Assembly (NCBI GenBank): GCA_038214085.1
Contig: JBBQSF010000068.1
Span: forward strand, 1-15,732
Source: JBBQSF01 sp038214085
GTDB lineage: Bacteria > Bacteroidota > Bacteroidia > Bacteroidales > CG2-30-32-10
Reading direction: 5' to 3'
Length of the DNA: 15,732 bases
Part shown: in pieces, positions 7,869-15,088 of the stretch
How positions within the stretch are numbered: position 1 is the stretch's first letter
How the letters are laid out: every line of letters starts with the position of its first letter
The notes under the pieces: model-generated
The model's input: the letters and a program-made list of their open reading frames with translations, nothing else
Told to the model about the DNA's origin: nothing
Database searches by the model: none
Program-made: the position numbers and the translations under genes

Positions 7869-8402
7869 TTAATGGCCGCATTTACTTCCGGTTTCCTGTT
7901 CACGAAAATTCCGGAGAACATCTTTTGCTTGCTTTTTAGTGAGCTTTCCGAAAGTATTGTCTCCAATCATCATAACAGGTGCGAGTGAGCAACATCCTAA
8001 GCACGCAACCGATTCGAGTGTAAAAACAGCGTCTTCAGTAGTTTCACCGTCTTTAACACCTAATTCTTCCTCTAAGGCTTCGGTTATGGCTGTGGCGTTC
8101 TGAACATGGCAAGCCGTTCCGTGGCATACCTTTATTATATGTTTTCCAACCGGCTGAAGTCGAAATTGAGCGTAAAAGCTTGCAACTCCATACATCTCGC
8201 TTAATTTAAGCGAAGTATCGTTTTCGAGTTTCAGAAAAGCTTCATGTGGAATATACCCATAAAGCTCTTGTGTGTGCTGAAGCAGAGGAATCATATTTCC
8301 CCTGATGTTTTTATATTTTTCAATTACTGAATCCATTAAAGCCAGATCGATTCCTGATGGCTTTACTTCTATTTGTGCGGTGGTAATTCTTGAAATGCGC
8401 AT
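7869..8402 (-). CDS. nuoE: NuoE/HydC-like [2Fe-2S] subunit
   Basis: This 177-residue thioredoxin-fold [2Fe-2S] protein is of the 24-kDa subunit family, close to the usual length. A helical N-terminal part (about 20-80) carries the family signatures LLQHTQELYGYIP and GVASFYAQF. The cluster ligands are C93 and C98 (VCHGTACHV) and C134 and C138 (ACLGCC), the standard Cx4C/Cx3C pattern. It is the first gene of the five-gene minus-strand run, 30 bases ahead of the NuoF-like gene, and should form with it the NADH-oxidising or NAD-reducing head of a soluble complex. The ATG is the only sensible start. I could not find a convincing TTTG/TAnnTTTG promoter in the 190 bases upstream. A hydrogenase catalytic subunit (HydA H-cluster domain) is not encoded in this window. 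Confidence 0.93.
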   Translation of the reverse strand: MRISRITTAQIEVKPSGIDLALMDSVIEKYKNIRGNMIPLLQHTQELYGYIPHEAFLKLENDTSLKLSEMYGVASFYAQFRLQPVGKHIIKVCHGTACHVQNATAITEALEEELGVKDGETTEDAVFTLESVACLGCCSLAPVMMIGDNTFGKLTKKQAKDVLRNFREQETGSKCGH

Positions 8403-8510
8403 AACGAAATATTTTATTTTAAAAATTATTTCATGATTTTTGTCTTATAAAGTCAAAATCGGGTTAAATATATTTTTAATTTATTTAATATCCTGAAAAA
8501 AAAACGAAAA
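8403..8510. other. AT-rich leader region of the redox operon
   Basis: This non-coding stretch lies between the NuoE-like start and the pth terminator. It is very AT-rich, with many A and T runs. A promoter for the redox operon must lie here or slightly upstream, but no good match to the Bacteroidetes consensus is visible. The nearest TTTG in the correct orientation has no TAnnTTTG partner at 18-20 bases. I see no RNA structure or riboswitch in it. Confidence 0.4.
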
Positions 8511-8546
8511 AAAAATCCACATAAAAATTTTTCTATGTGGGATTTT
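8498..8546 (-). terminator. Rho-independent terminator after pth
   Basis: On the minus strand TATGTGG (8540-8534) pairs with CCACATA (8523-8517) around a ten-base AT loop. The stem extends through a bulged base into ATTTT/AAAAT. It is followed by two long T runs interrupted by CG, a strong U tract. It sits about 50 bases past the pth stop and ends the prs-rplY-pth transcription unit before the redox operon. Confidence 0.85.
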
Positions 8547-8593
8547 ATTTGTATAAATGTGCTTAAATTTTGTTTTATTTCTGTGAAAGGAGC

Positions 8594-9157
8594 CTATTTG
8601 TTGTTAAATTGGTTCATAGTATTGTCAACGCCTATGGTTCCGAAAGCTTTAATTATTTCAGTAGCAATTGTTATTTTGGGTTCAAGTATTTCAAGCTCCT
8701 CTTTATTCCATTTTCCAAGAACAAATCTTATCTGTGCACCAATTGGGAAATCGTTTCCAGTTCCAATACGAAGCCGAGCAAATTGATCTGTTCCCAGGTT
8801 TTCAATTATATCAATTAGTCCGTTATGGCCGCCGGCACCTCCTTTTTTACGTAAGCGTATGGATCCAATAGGCAGAGCCACATCATCAGTAATAACGAGC
8901 AGATTTTCATCAGGAATATTTTCTTTTTTTAACCAGTACGAAACGGCTTTCCCGCTCAGGTTCATAAAAGTGGTGGGTTTAATAAGAATAAATATTCTTC
9001 CTTTAAACCGGAACTCGGTAGCCCAAGCATATCTTTTTGACTCAAAAACAAGATTCTGTTTTTTTGCAAGATGATCGAGTACCATAAAGCCGATGTTGTG
9101 CCTTGTATTGGCATATTCATCGCCAATATTTCCCAATCCTGTAATTAAATATTTCAA
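8594..9157 (-). CDS. pth: Peptidyl-tRNA hydrolase
   Basis: This enzyme cleaves the ester bond of peptidyl-tRNAs released early from ribosomes and so recycles tRNA. All catalytic and binding residues of the bacterial Pth family are visible: N10 in GLGNIG, H20 in NTRHNIGF, N66 in PTTFMNLSG, D91 in ITDDVALP, and N112 in GGAGGHNGL. The 187-residue length is normal. The start is TTG at 9157: the protein must begin MKYLITGLGN like its relatives, and no in-frame ATG lies just upstream. The TTG start follows a stable hairpin by about 17 bases, so expression may be limited at both transcription and translation. The gene order prs-rplY-pth is common across bacteria and supports the call. Confidence 0.96.
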   Translation of the reverse strand: MKYLITGLGNIGDEYANTRHNIGFMVLDHLAKKQNLVFESKRYAWATEFRFKGRIFILIKPTTFMNLSGKAVSYWLKKENIPDENLLVITDDVALPIGSIRLRKKGGAGGHNGLIDIIENLGTDQFARLRIGTGNDFPIGAQIRFVLGKWNKEELEILEPKITIATEIIKAFGTIGVDNTMNQFNNK

Positions 9158-9170
9158 ACCCTGACTATAT

Positions 9171-9204
9171 AAAAAAGTGGCTTTCCGTTAAGGGAAGCCA
9201 CTTT
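9171..9204 (-). terminator. Hairpin terminator or attenuator between rplY and pth
   Basis: AAAGTGGCTTTCC (9174-9186) pairs with GGGAAGCCACTTT (9192-9204) with one mismatch, which could be a G-U wobble in one of the two transcripts. The loop is GTTAA. On the minus strand the stem runs into TTTTTT, as in a Rho-independent terminator. It begins about 22 bases after the rplY stop and ends about 14 bases before the TTG of pth. It may therefore stop most transcripts and leave a minority to express pth, unless pth has its own promoter, which I do not see. Confidence 0.8.
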
Positions 9205-9225
9205 ATATTTCGGAATTATGTTAAT

Positions 9226-9825
9226 TTATGCTTTAGGTGCTTCTGCGGCAGGAGCGGCACCGGCAACAGGTTCTTCAACAACAACGCGTGTTGTTTTAAC
9301 GCTAATAATTAGTGAGTTTGGAGTTTCCAGCAAATAAACATCTGGTAATTTAACATCCACCACTTTAACTGAATCACCAATTTCGAGATTTGAAATATCA
9401 ATTGTGATAAAATCAGGTAAATTAGCCGGAAGTGCTTTTACTTTAAGTTTTCTGAGTTTTTGAACCAATCTGCCCCCTTTGAGAATACCAGGAGAAACTC
9501 CGGCAACTCTAACAGGGATACTTATTGTAACAAATTTATCAGGGAATATTTCGAGAAAATCTGCATGAATCAACTGATCAGTTACCGGATGATACTGTGC
9601 TTCCTGCAAAATAGCATTAACAGATGTTTCGCCGATATTTAAATTAACTGTGCAAACTTCGGGCGTATAAATAATATTTTTAAAGGCTGTTTCTTCAACT
9701 GTGAAATGAATTTGTGATGTTCCGCCATATAATACACAAGGAACTTTACCTGCTTTACGGTTAAGTTTTGCATCCTTTTTCCCTACGTTCTCTCTTTGAG
9801 AACCGCTAATAGATACCTGTTTCAT
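9226..9825 (-). CDS. rplY: 50S ribosomal protein L25 / Ctc family
   Basis: This protein binds 5S rRNA in the large ribosomal subunit. The 199 residues correspond to the long CTC form. The N-terminal L25 domain (about 1-90) carries the family marks VPCVLYGG and the HPVTDQLIHADFLEI segment, which precedes the second domain. The C-terminal TL5-type beta domain (about 95-182) includes RVAGVSPGILKGG and the VxxLPDVYLLETPNSLI-like strand region. An Ala/Pro/Glu tail of about 16 residues follows, of the low-complexity kind usual in this form. The ATG start lies 32 bases after the prs stop, so it is probably co-transcribed with prs. A hairpin directly after the stop codon separates it from pth. Confidence 0.95.
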   Translation of the reverse strand: MKQVSISGSQRENVGKKDAKLNRKAGKVPCVLYGGTSQIHFTVEETAFKNIIYTPEVCTVNLNIGETSVNAILQEAQYHPVTDQLIHADFLEIFPDKFVTISIPVRVAGVSPGILKGGRLVQKLRKLKVKALPANLPDFITIDISNLEIGDSVKVVDVKLPDVYLLETPNSLIISVKTTRVVVEEPVAGAAPAAEAPKA

Positions 9826-9857
9826 TTTGATAAAAATTTAAATTAATAAAAATTGAA

Positions 9858-10802
9858 TTAGTGAATTGTTGAAAATTTAAAATGTGTGCTTATTGATTCG
9901 TAATTATGAACTCTTCCGATTACATCGGCAAATAATTTTGACGCTGTTAATACGGTAATTTTACTGCTTTCTTTTTTCAGCGGAATTGTATCGCTTACAA
10001 TCAGTTCGGTAAGTTTTGATCTTTCTATTTTTTCGAAGGCACTGCCAGATAATATGGCATGGGTACAAGCAGCTCTTACGCTTGCGGCACCACGATCCAT
10101 CATCATATCAGCTGCTTTGGTTATTGTTCCCGCAGTATCGATAATATCATCAACCAAAACAATATCTTTTCCTTCAACTTCGCCAATAAGTGTCATTTTT
10201 TCAATAACATTTGCCTTTGCTCTTTGTTTAAAACAAATTACCAGATCTGAATTTAAAAATTTGGCATAAGCTGCGGCTCTTCTGGTTCCACCTGTATCGG
10301 GAGACGACATCGTTAAGTTCGGCAAATTAAGGCCTTGCAAATAGGGAATAAACATCGAAGAGCCATACAAATGATCCACAGGAACATCGAAAAAGCCCTG
10401 TATCTGATCGGCATGCAAGTCCATAGTTACAATTCGGTTAACTCCTGCCGCTGTAAGCAAATTTGCAACAAGCTTTGCTCCAATTGAAACCCTTGGTTTG
10501 TCTTTTCTATCCTGTCTAGCATATCCAAAATAAGGCATTACCGCTACAATATTTTTTGCTGAGGCTCTTTTTGCTGCATCAATCAACAAAAGCAACTCAA
10601 ATAGATTATCAGCTGGAGCAAAAGTTGACTGAATGATAAAAATTTCGTTTCCGCGTATCGTTTCTTCATAACTCGGCTGAAATTCGCCGTCACTGAACAT
10701 TGAAAATGACAATTCTCCCAATGGTTTTCCAAAGGAGGCCGCAATTTTTTCGGCAAGATAGCGTGTTGCCCTACCTGATACAATGTTTATATGTGATGAC
10801 AT
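9858..10802 (-). CDS. prs: Ribose-phosphate pyrophosphokinase (PRPP synthase, class I)
   Basis: This enzyme makes 5-phosphoribosyl diphosphate from ribose 5-phosphate and ATP, the precursor for purines, pyrimidines, NAD, His and Trp. At 314 residues it has the usual length. Visible motifs are the FSDGEFQPSYEET region (36-48), the ATP-site YFGYARQDRK (91-100), the metal-binding DLHADQIQGFF (128-138), the flexible catalytic loop with K192 and R194 (FKQRAK), and the ribose-5-phosphate/PRPP loop VLVDDIIDTAGT (215-226). It heads the prs-rplY-pth unit. A promoter of the Bacteroidetes type lies about 50 bases upstream of the ATG. Confidence 0.97.
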   Translation of the reverse strand: MSSHINIVSGRATRYLAEKIAASFGKPLGELSFSMFSDGEFQPSYEETIRGNEIFIIQSTFAPADNLFELLLLIDAAKRASAKNIVAVMPYFGYARQDRKDKPRVSIGAKLVANLLTAAGVNRIVTMDLHADQIQGFFDVPVDHLYGSSMFIPYLQGLNLPNLTMSSPDTGGTRRAAAYAKFLNSDLVICFKQRAKANVIEKMTLIGEVEGKDIVLVDDIIDTAGTITKAADMMMDRGAASVRAACTHAILSGSAFEKIERSKLTELIVSDTIPLKKESSKITVLTASKLFADVIGRVHNYESISTHFKFSTIH

Positions 10803-10852
10803 AAAAGAAATGTATTGAAAATGAACCTTTTAAGAAAAATGTAATTCCGTTG

Positions 10853-10883
10853 CGAAATTAGTACAATATTTCCAACCGCCAAA
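10853..10883 (-). promoter_or_regulatory. Predicted Bacteroidetes-type promoter for prs-rplY-pth
   Basis: On the minus strand TTTG (10883-10880) is followed after exactly 19 bases by TAATTTCG (10860-10853). This is a one-base departure from the TAnnTTTG -7 element, at the expected spacing from a -33 TTTG. Transcription would start near 10846 and leave a leader of about 45 bases before the prs ATG. No other strong candidate is present in this 158-base gap. Confidence 0.5.
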
Positions 10884-10960
10884 AATATTTCTTAGAATAT
10901 TTTATCTATCCTATTTTCTAAAAATCTAAGGTCAATTTCAACGAAGAATCTCAAATTTTC

Positions 10961-12250
10961 TTATTTCTTCATTAGGTTTTCGATTTCTTCAATCTCCACA
11001 GGAATATTTGCCATTAAATCAACTGGTCCGTTTGCTGTAACCAGAATATCATTTTCGATACGGATTCCTATGCCTTCTTCTGGAATATAAATTCCGGGCT
11101 CGCACGAAAAAACCATTCCGGGTTTAAAAACATCCTGCTTTGTACCAACATCGTGCACATCGAGCCCCATAAAATGAGAAGTTCCATGCATATAGTATTT
11201 AAAAAACATAGGTTTGTCGGGATTCTGGTTCTTAACATCTTCTTCTGTATATAATCCCAGTCCTATTAATTCCTTGTCCATAATTTTACATACTTCTGCA
11301 TGGTATTTTTCGAGCGTGGTTCCAGGAACAAGCATTTTTGTTGCGGCCCGCATCACCCGCAAACAAGCACTGTAAACTTCTTTTTGACGTGGAGTAAATT
11401 TCCCGTTCACTGGAATGGTTCGCGACAAATCGCCTGCATAATTGGCATATTCTGCCCCAAAATCAAGGAGCATCAAATCGCCATCCTTACATTCTTTGTT
11501 ATTTTCGATATAATGCAGCACGCAGGCACTTTTTCCAGAAGCAATTATTGGATAGTACGCATGTCCATTGGCTCTATTGCGAATAAATTCGTGTGTAATC
11601 TCAGCTTCCACTTCGTATTCCATAACACCCGGCTCTACAAACGCAAGAACGCGCCGGAAAGCCATTTCGGTAACATTAATCGCCTCCTGCATAAGCTCTA
11701 TCTCTGTTTCAGATTTTATCATACGCAGATTGCTTACTATTGGTGCCGATCGTTCATATTTATGGAGTGGAAATTTAAGCTTCATTTCATTTGCAAATCG
11801 GATATCCTTATAAGGAACTGCATTTGTATATCTTGGATTTTCATTTATATTAAGGTAAACATTCTCGCATAAAGCCATTACTTCTTTTAATGCAGTGTCA
11901 AAACTGTCGAGCCAGAACACATTCTTGATTCCGGATACCGCAGTGGCTTCTTCTTTGGAATATTTCTTTCCATACCAAACAGCTATATGTTCGTTGGTTT
12001 CTTCAACAAACAAGGCTTCTCTGTATTTTTCTAAAGGACAATCCGGAAAAACCATTAAAATACTTTTGGCCTGATCAATTCCTGAAAGGTAGAAAAAATC
12101 AGAATTTTGCCGAAATGGAAAATCCTGATCTCCGTTTCGGGGCATTTCATCGTTTGAATTAAAAATAGCAACAGCATTTGGCTTTAAATGCTCAACATAC
12201 CTCCTGCGGTTTGAAATGAATAATTGCTGATCAATTGGTAGATATTTCAT
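10961..12250 (-). CDS. pepP: Xaa-Pro aminopeptidase (M24B metallopeptidase)
   Basis: This is a cytosolic dinuclear-metal exopeptidase that removes an N-terminal residue preceding proline. The N-terminal aminopeptidase-P domain (about 1-165) includes PFRQNSDFFYLSG (45-57). The C-terminal creatinase/pita-bread domain carries the five metal ligands: D263 (LLDFGAEY), D274 (YAGDLSRT), H359 (HGTSHFMGLDVHD), E384 (SCEPGIYIP) and E399 (IRIENDIL). The 429-residue length is normal. The gene is divergent from sdhC, with 178 bases between their starts. The ATG at 12250 is supported by the N-terminal match to the family. The following gap up to prs contains only a weak AT-only hairpin, so termination of this gene is unclear. 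Confidence 0.94.
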   Translation of the reverse strand: MKYLPIDQQLFISNRRRYVEHLKPNAVAIFNSNDEMPRNGDQDFPFRQNSDFFYLSGIDQAKSILMVFPDCPLEKYREALFVEETNEHIAVWYGKKYSKEEATAVSGIKNVFWLDSFDTALKEVMALCENVYLNINENPRYTNAVPYKDIRFANEMKLKFPLHKYERSAPIVSNLRMIKSETEIELMQEAINVTEMAFRRVLAFVEPGVMEYEVEAEITHEFIRNRANGHAYYPIIASGKSACVLHYIENNKECKDGDLMLLDFGAEYANYAGDLSRTIPVNGKFTPRQKEVYSACLRVMRAATKMLVPGTTLEKYHAEVCKIMDKELIGLGLYTEEDVKNQNPDKPMFFKYYMHGTSHFMGLDVHDVGTKQDVFKPGMVFSCEPGIYIPEEGIGIRIENDILVTANGPVDLMANIPVEIEEIENLMKK

Positions 12251-12301
12251 ATCATAACATATTAAATGTGTGTTAAAAAGGAATTAATTGTGTTATTTTA
12301 T

Positions 12302-12331
12302 TTTGTAAATTTCAGTTAAATTATAACTTTG
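12302..12331 (+). promoter_or_regulatory. Predicted Bacteroidetes-type promoter for the sdh operon
   Basis: TTTG (12302-12305), an 18-base spacer and TAACTTTG (12324-12331) match the -33/-7 consensus of this phylum, with a perfect -7 element. Transcription would begin near 12338, giving a leader of about 90 bases before sdhC. The start point falls on the first of three copies of a TTCGATT motif. Confidence 0.65.
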
Positions 12332-12334
12332 CTC

Positions 12335-12393
12335 AATCGAACCTTTTATTTTTCGATTTGCATTCTGTCACAAATTAAAAAAATATAATCGAA
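12335..12393 (+). repeat. Three copies of a 7-mer (AATCGAA/TTCGATT) at the sdh transcription start
   Basis: AATCGAA occurs at 12335-12341 and 12387-12393, and its exact complement TTCGATT at 12352-12358. The first two form a perfect inverted repeat with a ten-base gap. Clustering at the predicted start of transcription suggests an operator or a leader hairpin, but no regulator is identified. Confidence 0.45.
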
Positions 12394-12428
12394 ATATCCT
12401 ATTAGAAAATAATTTTAATATAACTGAT

Positions 12429-13100
12429 ATGAGCACAACATTTCTCAAGTTTTCATCCATTACAAAAAAACTCTTTATGGCTGCAGCAGGAATATTTTTA
12501 GCCGTTTTCCTGTTGGTTCATCTGGGAATAAATTTACTGCTTTTGCGCAGCGACGGCGGTGAATGGTTTTCGGCAGCTGCTAGTTTTATGAGCAATAATT
12601 ATATTGTTAAAGTTTTTGAAATTGTACTTTTTGGTGGATTTATACTTCATATTTTATATGGCATTATTATAACGCTACAAAACTGGGCCGCTCGTCCGGT
12701 TTCATACTATAAATCGAATAAATCAGACACGGCATTCTTTTCAAAATACATGATCTGGACGGGGCTTATTGTTCTTATTTTTCTGGCCATTCATTTTATG
12801 AATTTTTACTTTGTAAAACTTGGCCTGGTTCCTGTTCCTCAAGGTGCAGATGATAAGCATGACTTTTACCACATGGCCATTAATCTTTTTCAGGTACCCA
12901 TGTATTCATACATTTATATTGTGCTCATGGCTGTTCTTGGATTCCACCTGAATCATGCTTTTCAATCCGCATTCCAAACTTTCGGCTTGAATCATAATAA
13001 GTACAATTGTGCAATAAAAATTTGCGCTATTTCTTATTCAATTATTGTAAGCGTTGGCTTTGCAATTATTCCCATTTATTTTTTATTCTTTTATAATTAA
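12429..13100 (+). CDS. sdhC: Succinate dehydrogenase/fumarate reductase cytochrome b subunit (diheme, five-helix type)
   Basis: This is the membrane anchor that passes electrons between quinone and the SdhA/SdhB head. Five hydrophobic helices are visible, at about 17-39, 61-83, 107-129, 155-177 and 198-220. The 223-residue length fits the single-subunit b558 family (Wolinella FrdC, Bacillus SdhC). Candidate heme ligands are one His per helix in the first four helices: H31 (LLVHLGIN), H74 (ILHILYG), H122 (AIHFMNFY) and H173 (GFHLNHAFQSAF), which fits two hemes b. This type has no separate SdhD, and none is present here. It is followed after 25 bases by sdhA. Whether the enzyme runs as fumarate reductase or succinate dehydrogenase in vivo cannot be read from the sequence; in anaerobic relatives fumarate reduction is usual. 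Confidence 0.94.
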   Translation: MSTTFLKFSSITKKLFMAAAGIFLAVFLLVHLGINLLLLRSDGGEWFSAAASFMSNNYIVKVFEIVLFGGFILHILYGIIITLQNWAARPVSYYKSNKSDTAFFSKYMIWTGLIVLIFLAIHFMNFYFVKLGLVPVPQGADDKHDFYHMAINLFQVPMYSYIYIVLMAVLGFHLNHAFQSAFQTFGLNHNKYNCAIKICAISYSIIVSVGFAIIPIYFLFFYN

Positions 13101-13125
13101 TCGTTTTTCAAAATAAGTATCAGGT

Positions 13126-15063
13126 ATGACAACTCTAAACTCAAAGGTACCCGAAGGAAATGTTTCTCAGCTATGGCAAGAATACAAAGCCAAGGGCAAG
13201 TTGGTAAATCCCGCAAATAAAAGAAAGCTCGACATTATTGTAGTTGGAACTGGATTGGCAGGAGCTTCTGCTGCGGCTTCTCTTGGTGAACTTGGTTACA
13301 ATGTAAAGATTTTTTGCTATCAGGATAGCCCTAGAAGAGCCCATAGTATTGCTGCACAAGGAGGAATTAATGCCGCAAAAAATTATCAGAACGATGGCGA
13401 TAGTGTTTACCGTTTGTTTTATGATACTGTGAAGGGTGGCGATTACAGAGCCCGCGAATCAAATGTTTACCGTTTGGCCGAAGTGAGCAATGCAATTATT
13501 GACCAATGTGTTGCTCAAGGTGTTCCTTTTGCCCGCGAATATGGCGGATTGCTTGATAACCGTTCATTTGGAGGTGCTCAGGTTTCGCGAACTTTTTATG
13601 CCCGTGGACAAACCGGACAGCAATTGCTTCTCGGTGCTTACAGTGCGCTTAGCCGGCAGATAGAAAAAGGAAGTGTAAAAATATACAACCGCAGAGACAT
13701 GCTCGATGTTGTTCTGGTGGATGGAAAAGCAAGAGGAATTATTGTAAGAAACCTTGTTACCGGAGAAATTGAAAAACACGCTGCTCATGCTGTAGTTCTC
13801 GCAACTGGCGGTTACGGAAATGTCTTTTATCTTTCTACAAATGCTATGGGATCCAACACCACACCCATTTGGAAAGCATACAAAAAAGGTGCATTTTTTG
13901 GAAATCCCTGTTTTACGCAGATTCATCCCACCTGTATTCCTGTTCACGGCGATTACCAATCGAAATTAACATTAATGAGCGAAAGCCTTCGTAACGACGG
14001 ACGAATATGGGTTCCAAAGAAACTAGAAGATGCCGAAAAACTTCGAAAAAAAGAAATAAAACCATCTTCAATTCCTGAAGATGACCGCGATTATTATCTC
14101 GAACGTCGTTATCCGGCATTTGGGAATCTGGTTCCGCGCGATGTGGCTTCAAGAGCGGCTAAAGAACGCTGCGATGCGGGTTTTGGCGTTGGCTCAGGGT
14201 TGGCTGTTTATCTTGATTTTGCCGATGCAATTGGACGCCTTGGAAAAGAAACCATTGAAGGACGTTACGGAAACCTCTTTCAGATGTATGAAAAAATTGT
14301 GGACGAAAATCCTTACGAAACGCCAATGATGATATACCCTGCGGTACACTATACCATGGGCGGGCTTTGGGTTGATTATAACCTCATGACTTCGATTCCT
14401 GGTTTGTATGCTTTAGGCGAATGTAATTTTTCAGATCATGGAGCCAATCGCTTAGGAGCTTCTGCTTTGATGCAAGGATTAGCTGACGGATATTTTGTGT
14501 TGCCATATACCATTTCTGATTTTCTTGCCGGTGAAATTCATACCAAAAGAATCTCAACAGATGCTCCAGAATTTATTGAAGCGGAAAAATCAGTGACGGA
14601 TACCATTAATAAAATGAAAGCAATCAAAGGAAAACAATCCGTTGATGCATTTCATAAAAAACTTGGGAAAATAATGTGGGAATATTGCGGCATGGGCCGG
14701 AATGAAGCCGGACTAAAAAAAGCCTTGGAGCTTATTCCCAAATTACGAGAAGAATTTTGGAAAGATCTGAAACTTCCCGGTGGGCTTGATGAATTTAATC
14801 CCGAAGTGGAAAAAGCAATGCGTGTAGCTGATTTTCTTGAACTTGGAGAATTGATGGTTCGCGATGCACTAAACCGTAAAGAATCATGCGGCGGACATTT
14901 TAGAGAAGAAATGCAAACCGACGATGGCGAAGCCAAGCGAGACGATGAAAACTTTGCATACGTTGCTGCTTGGGAGTTTACCGGAATTGATAAAGAACCA
15001 AATCTCCATAAAGAATCACTTGAATTTAAAGAGGTAAAACTTGCAACCAGAAATTATAAATAA
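13126..15063 (+). CDS. sdhA: Succinate dehydrogenase/fumarate reductase flavoprotein subunit
   Basis: This is the catalytic subunit interconverting succinate and fumarate with covalently bound FAD. The dinucleotide fold is VVGTGLAGASAAASLGELG (39-57). H73 in RRAHSIAAQGG is the expected site of the covalent FAD link. The active site shows H267 (IHPTC), E285 and R289 (SESLRNDG), the proton-shuttle arginine R338 (VPRDVASRA), H408 (VHYTMGG) and R442 (GANRLGASAL). At 645 residues it is the B-type (Bacteroidetes/Bacillus/Wolinella) form. The C-terminal region (from about 485) is the helical capping segment and ends in a basic tail. It is co-directional with sdhC, and sdhB follows only after an inserted small gene. 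Confidence 0.97.
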   Translation: MTTLNSKVPEGNVSQLWQEYKAKGKLVNPANKRKLDIIVVGTGLAGASAAASLGELGYNVKIFCYQDSPRRAHSIAAQGGINAAKNYQNDGDSVYRLFYDTVKGGDYRARESNVYRLAEVSNAIIDQCVAQGVPFAREYGGLLDNRSFGGAQVSRTFYARGQTGQQLLLGAYSALSRQIEKGSVKIYNRRDMLDVVLVDGKARGIIVRNLVTGEIEKHAAHAVVLATGGYGNVFYLSTNAMGSNTTPIWKAYKKGAFFGNPCFTQIHPTCIPVHGDYQSKLTLMSESLRNDGRIWVPKKLEDAEKLRKKEIKPSSIPEDDRDYYLERRYPAFGNLVPRDVASRAAKERCDAGFGVGSGLAVYLDFADAIGRLGKETIEGRYGNLFQMYEKIVDENPYETPMMIYPAVHYTMGGLWVDYNLMTSIPGLYALGECNFSDHGANRLGASALMQGLADGYFVLPYTISDFLAGEIHTKRISTDAPEFIEAEKSVTDTINKMKAIKGKQSVDAFHKKLGKIMWEYCGMGRNEAGLKKALELIPKLREEFWKDLKLPGGLDEFNPEVEKAMRVADFLELGELMVRDALNRKESCGGHFREEMQTDDGEAKRDDENFAYVAAWEFTGIDKEPNLHKESLEFKEVKLATRNYK

Positions 15064-15088
15064 TAAAATAAATATTAAAACGCAATCA

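Noticed and set aside
6060..8402. Part of respiratory complex I or of an [FeFe]-hydrogenase
   Set aside because: No membrane nuo genes are nearby and no H-cluster motifs occur in the large subunit, although the NuoE/NuoF-like subunits alone would fit either.
8403..8593. Promoter for the five-gene redox operon
   Set aside because: Candidate TTTG and TAnnTTT-like elements occur, but none at the right spacing, so no site is called.
8535..9074. Plus-strand open frames over pth
   Set aside because: They lie antisense to a clear pth gene, have no family features and include the terminator region, so they are shadows.
10882..10903. Hairpin AAAATATT/AATATTTT as a terminator of the aminopeptidase gene
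   Set aside because: The stem is only A-T pairs with a short T run, and it overlaps the predicted prs promoter. It is too weak to call as a terminator.
11300..11872. 190-residue plus-strand open frame over the aminopeptidase
   Set aside because: It is antisense to a gene with all five metal ligands and shows no recognisable protein features.
15041..15088. Earlier ATG for the secreted protein between sdhA and sdhB
   Set aside because: It overlaps sdhA and would bury the signal peptide behind 16 polar residues.
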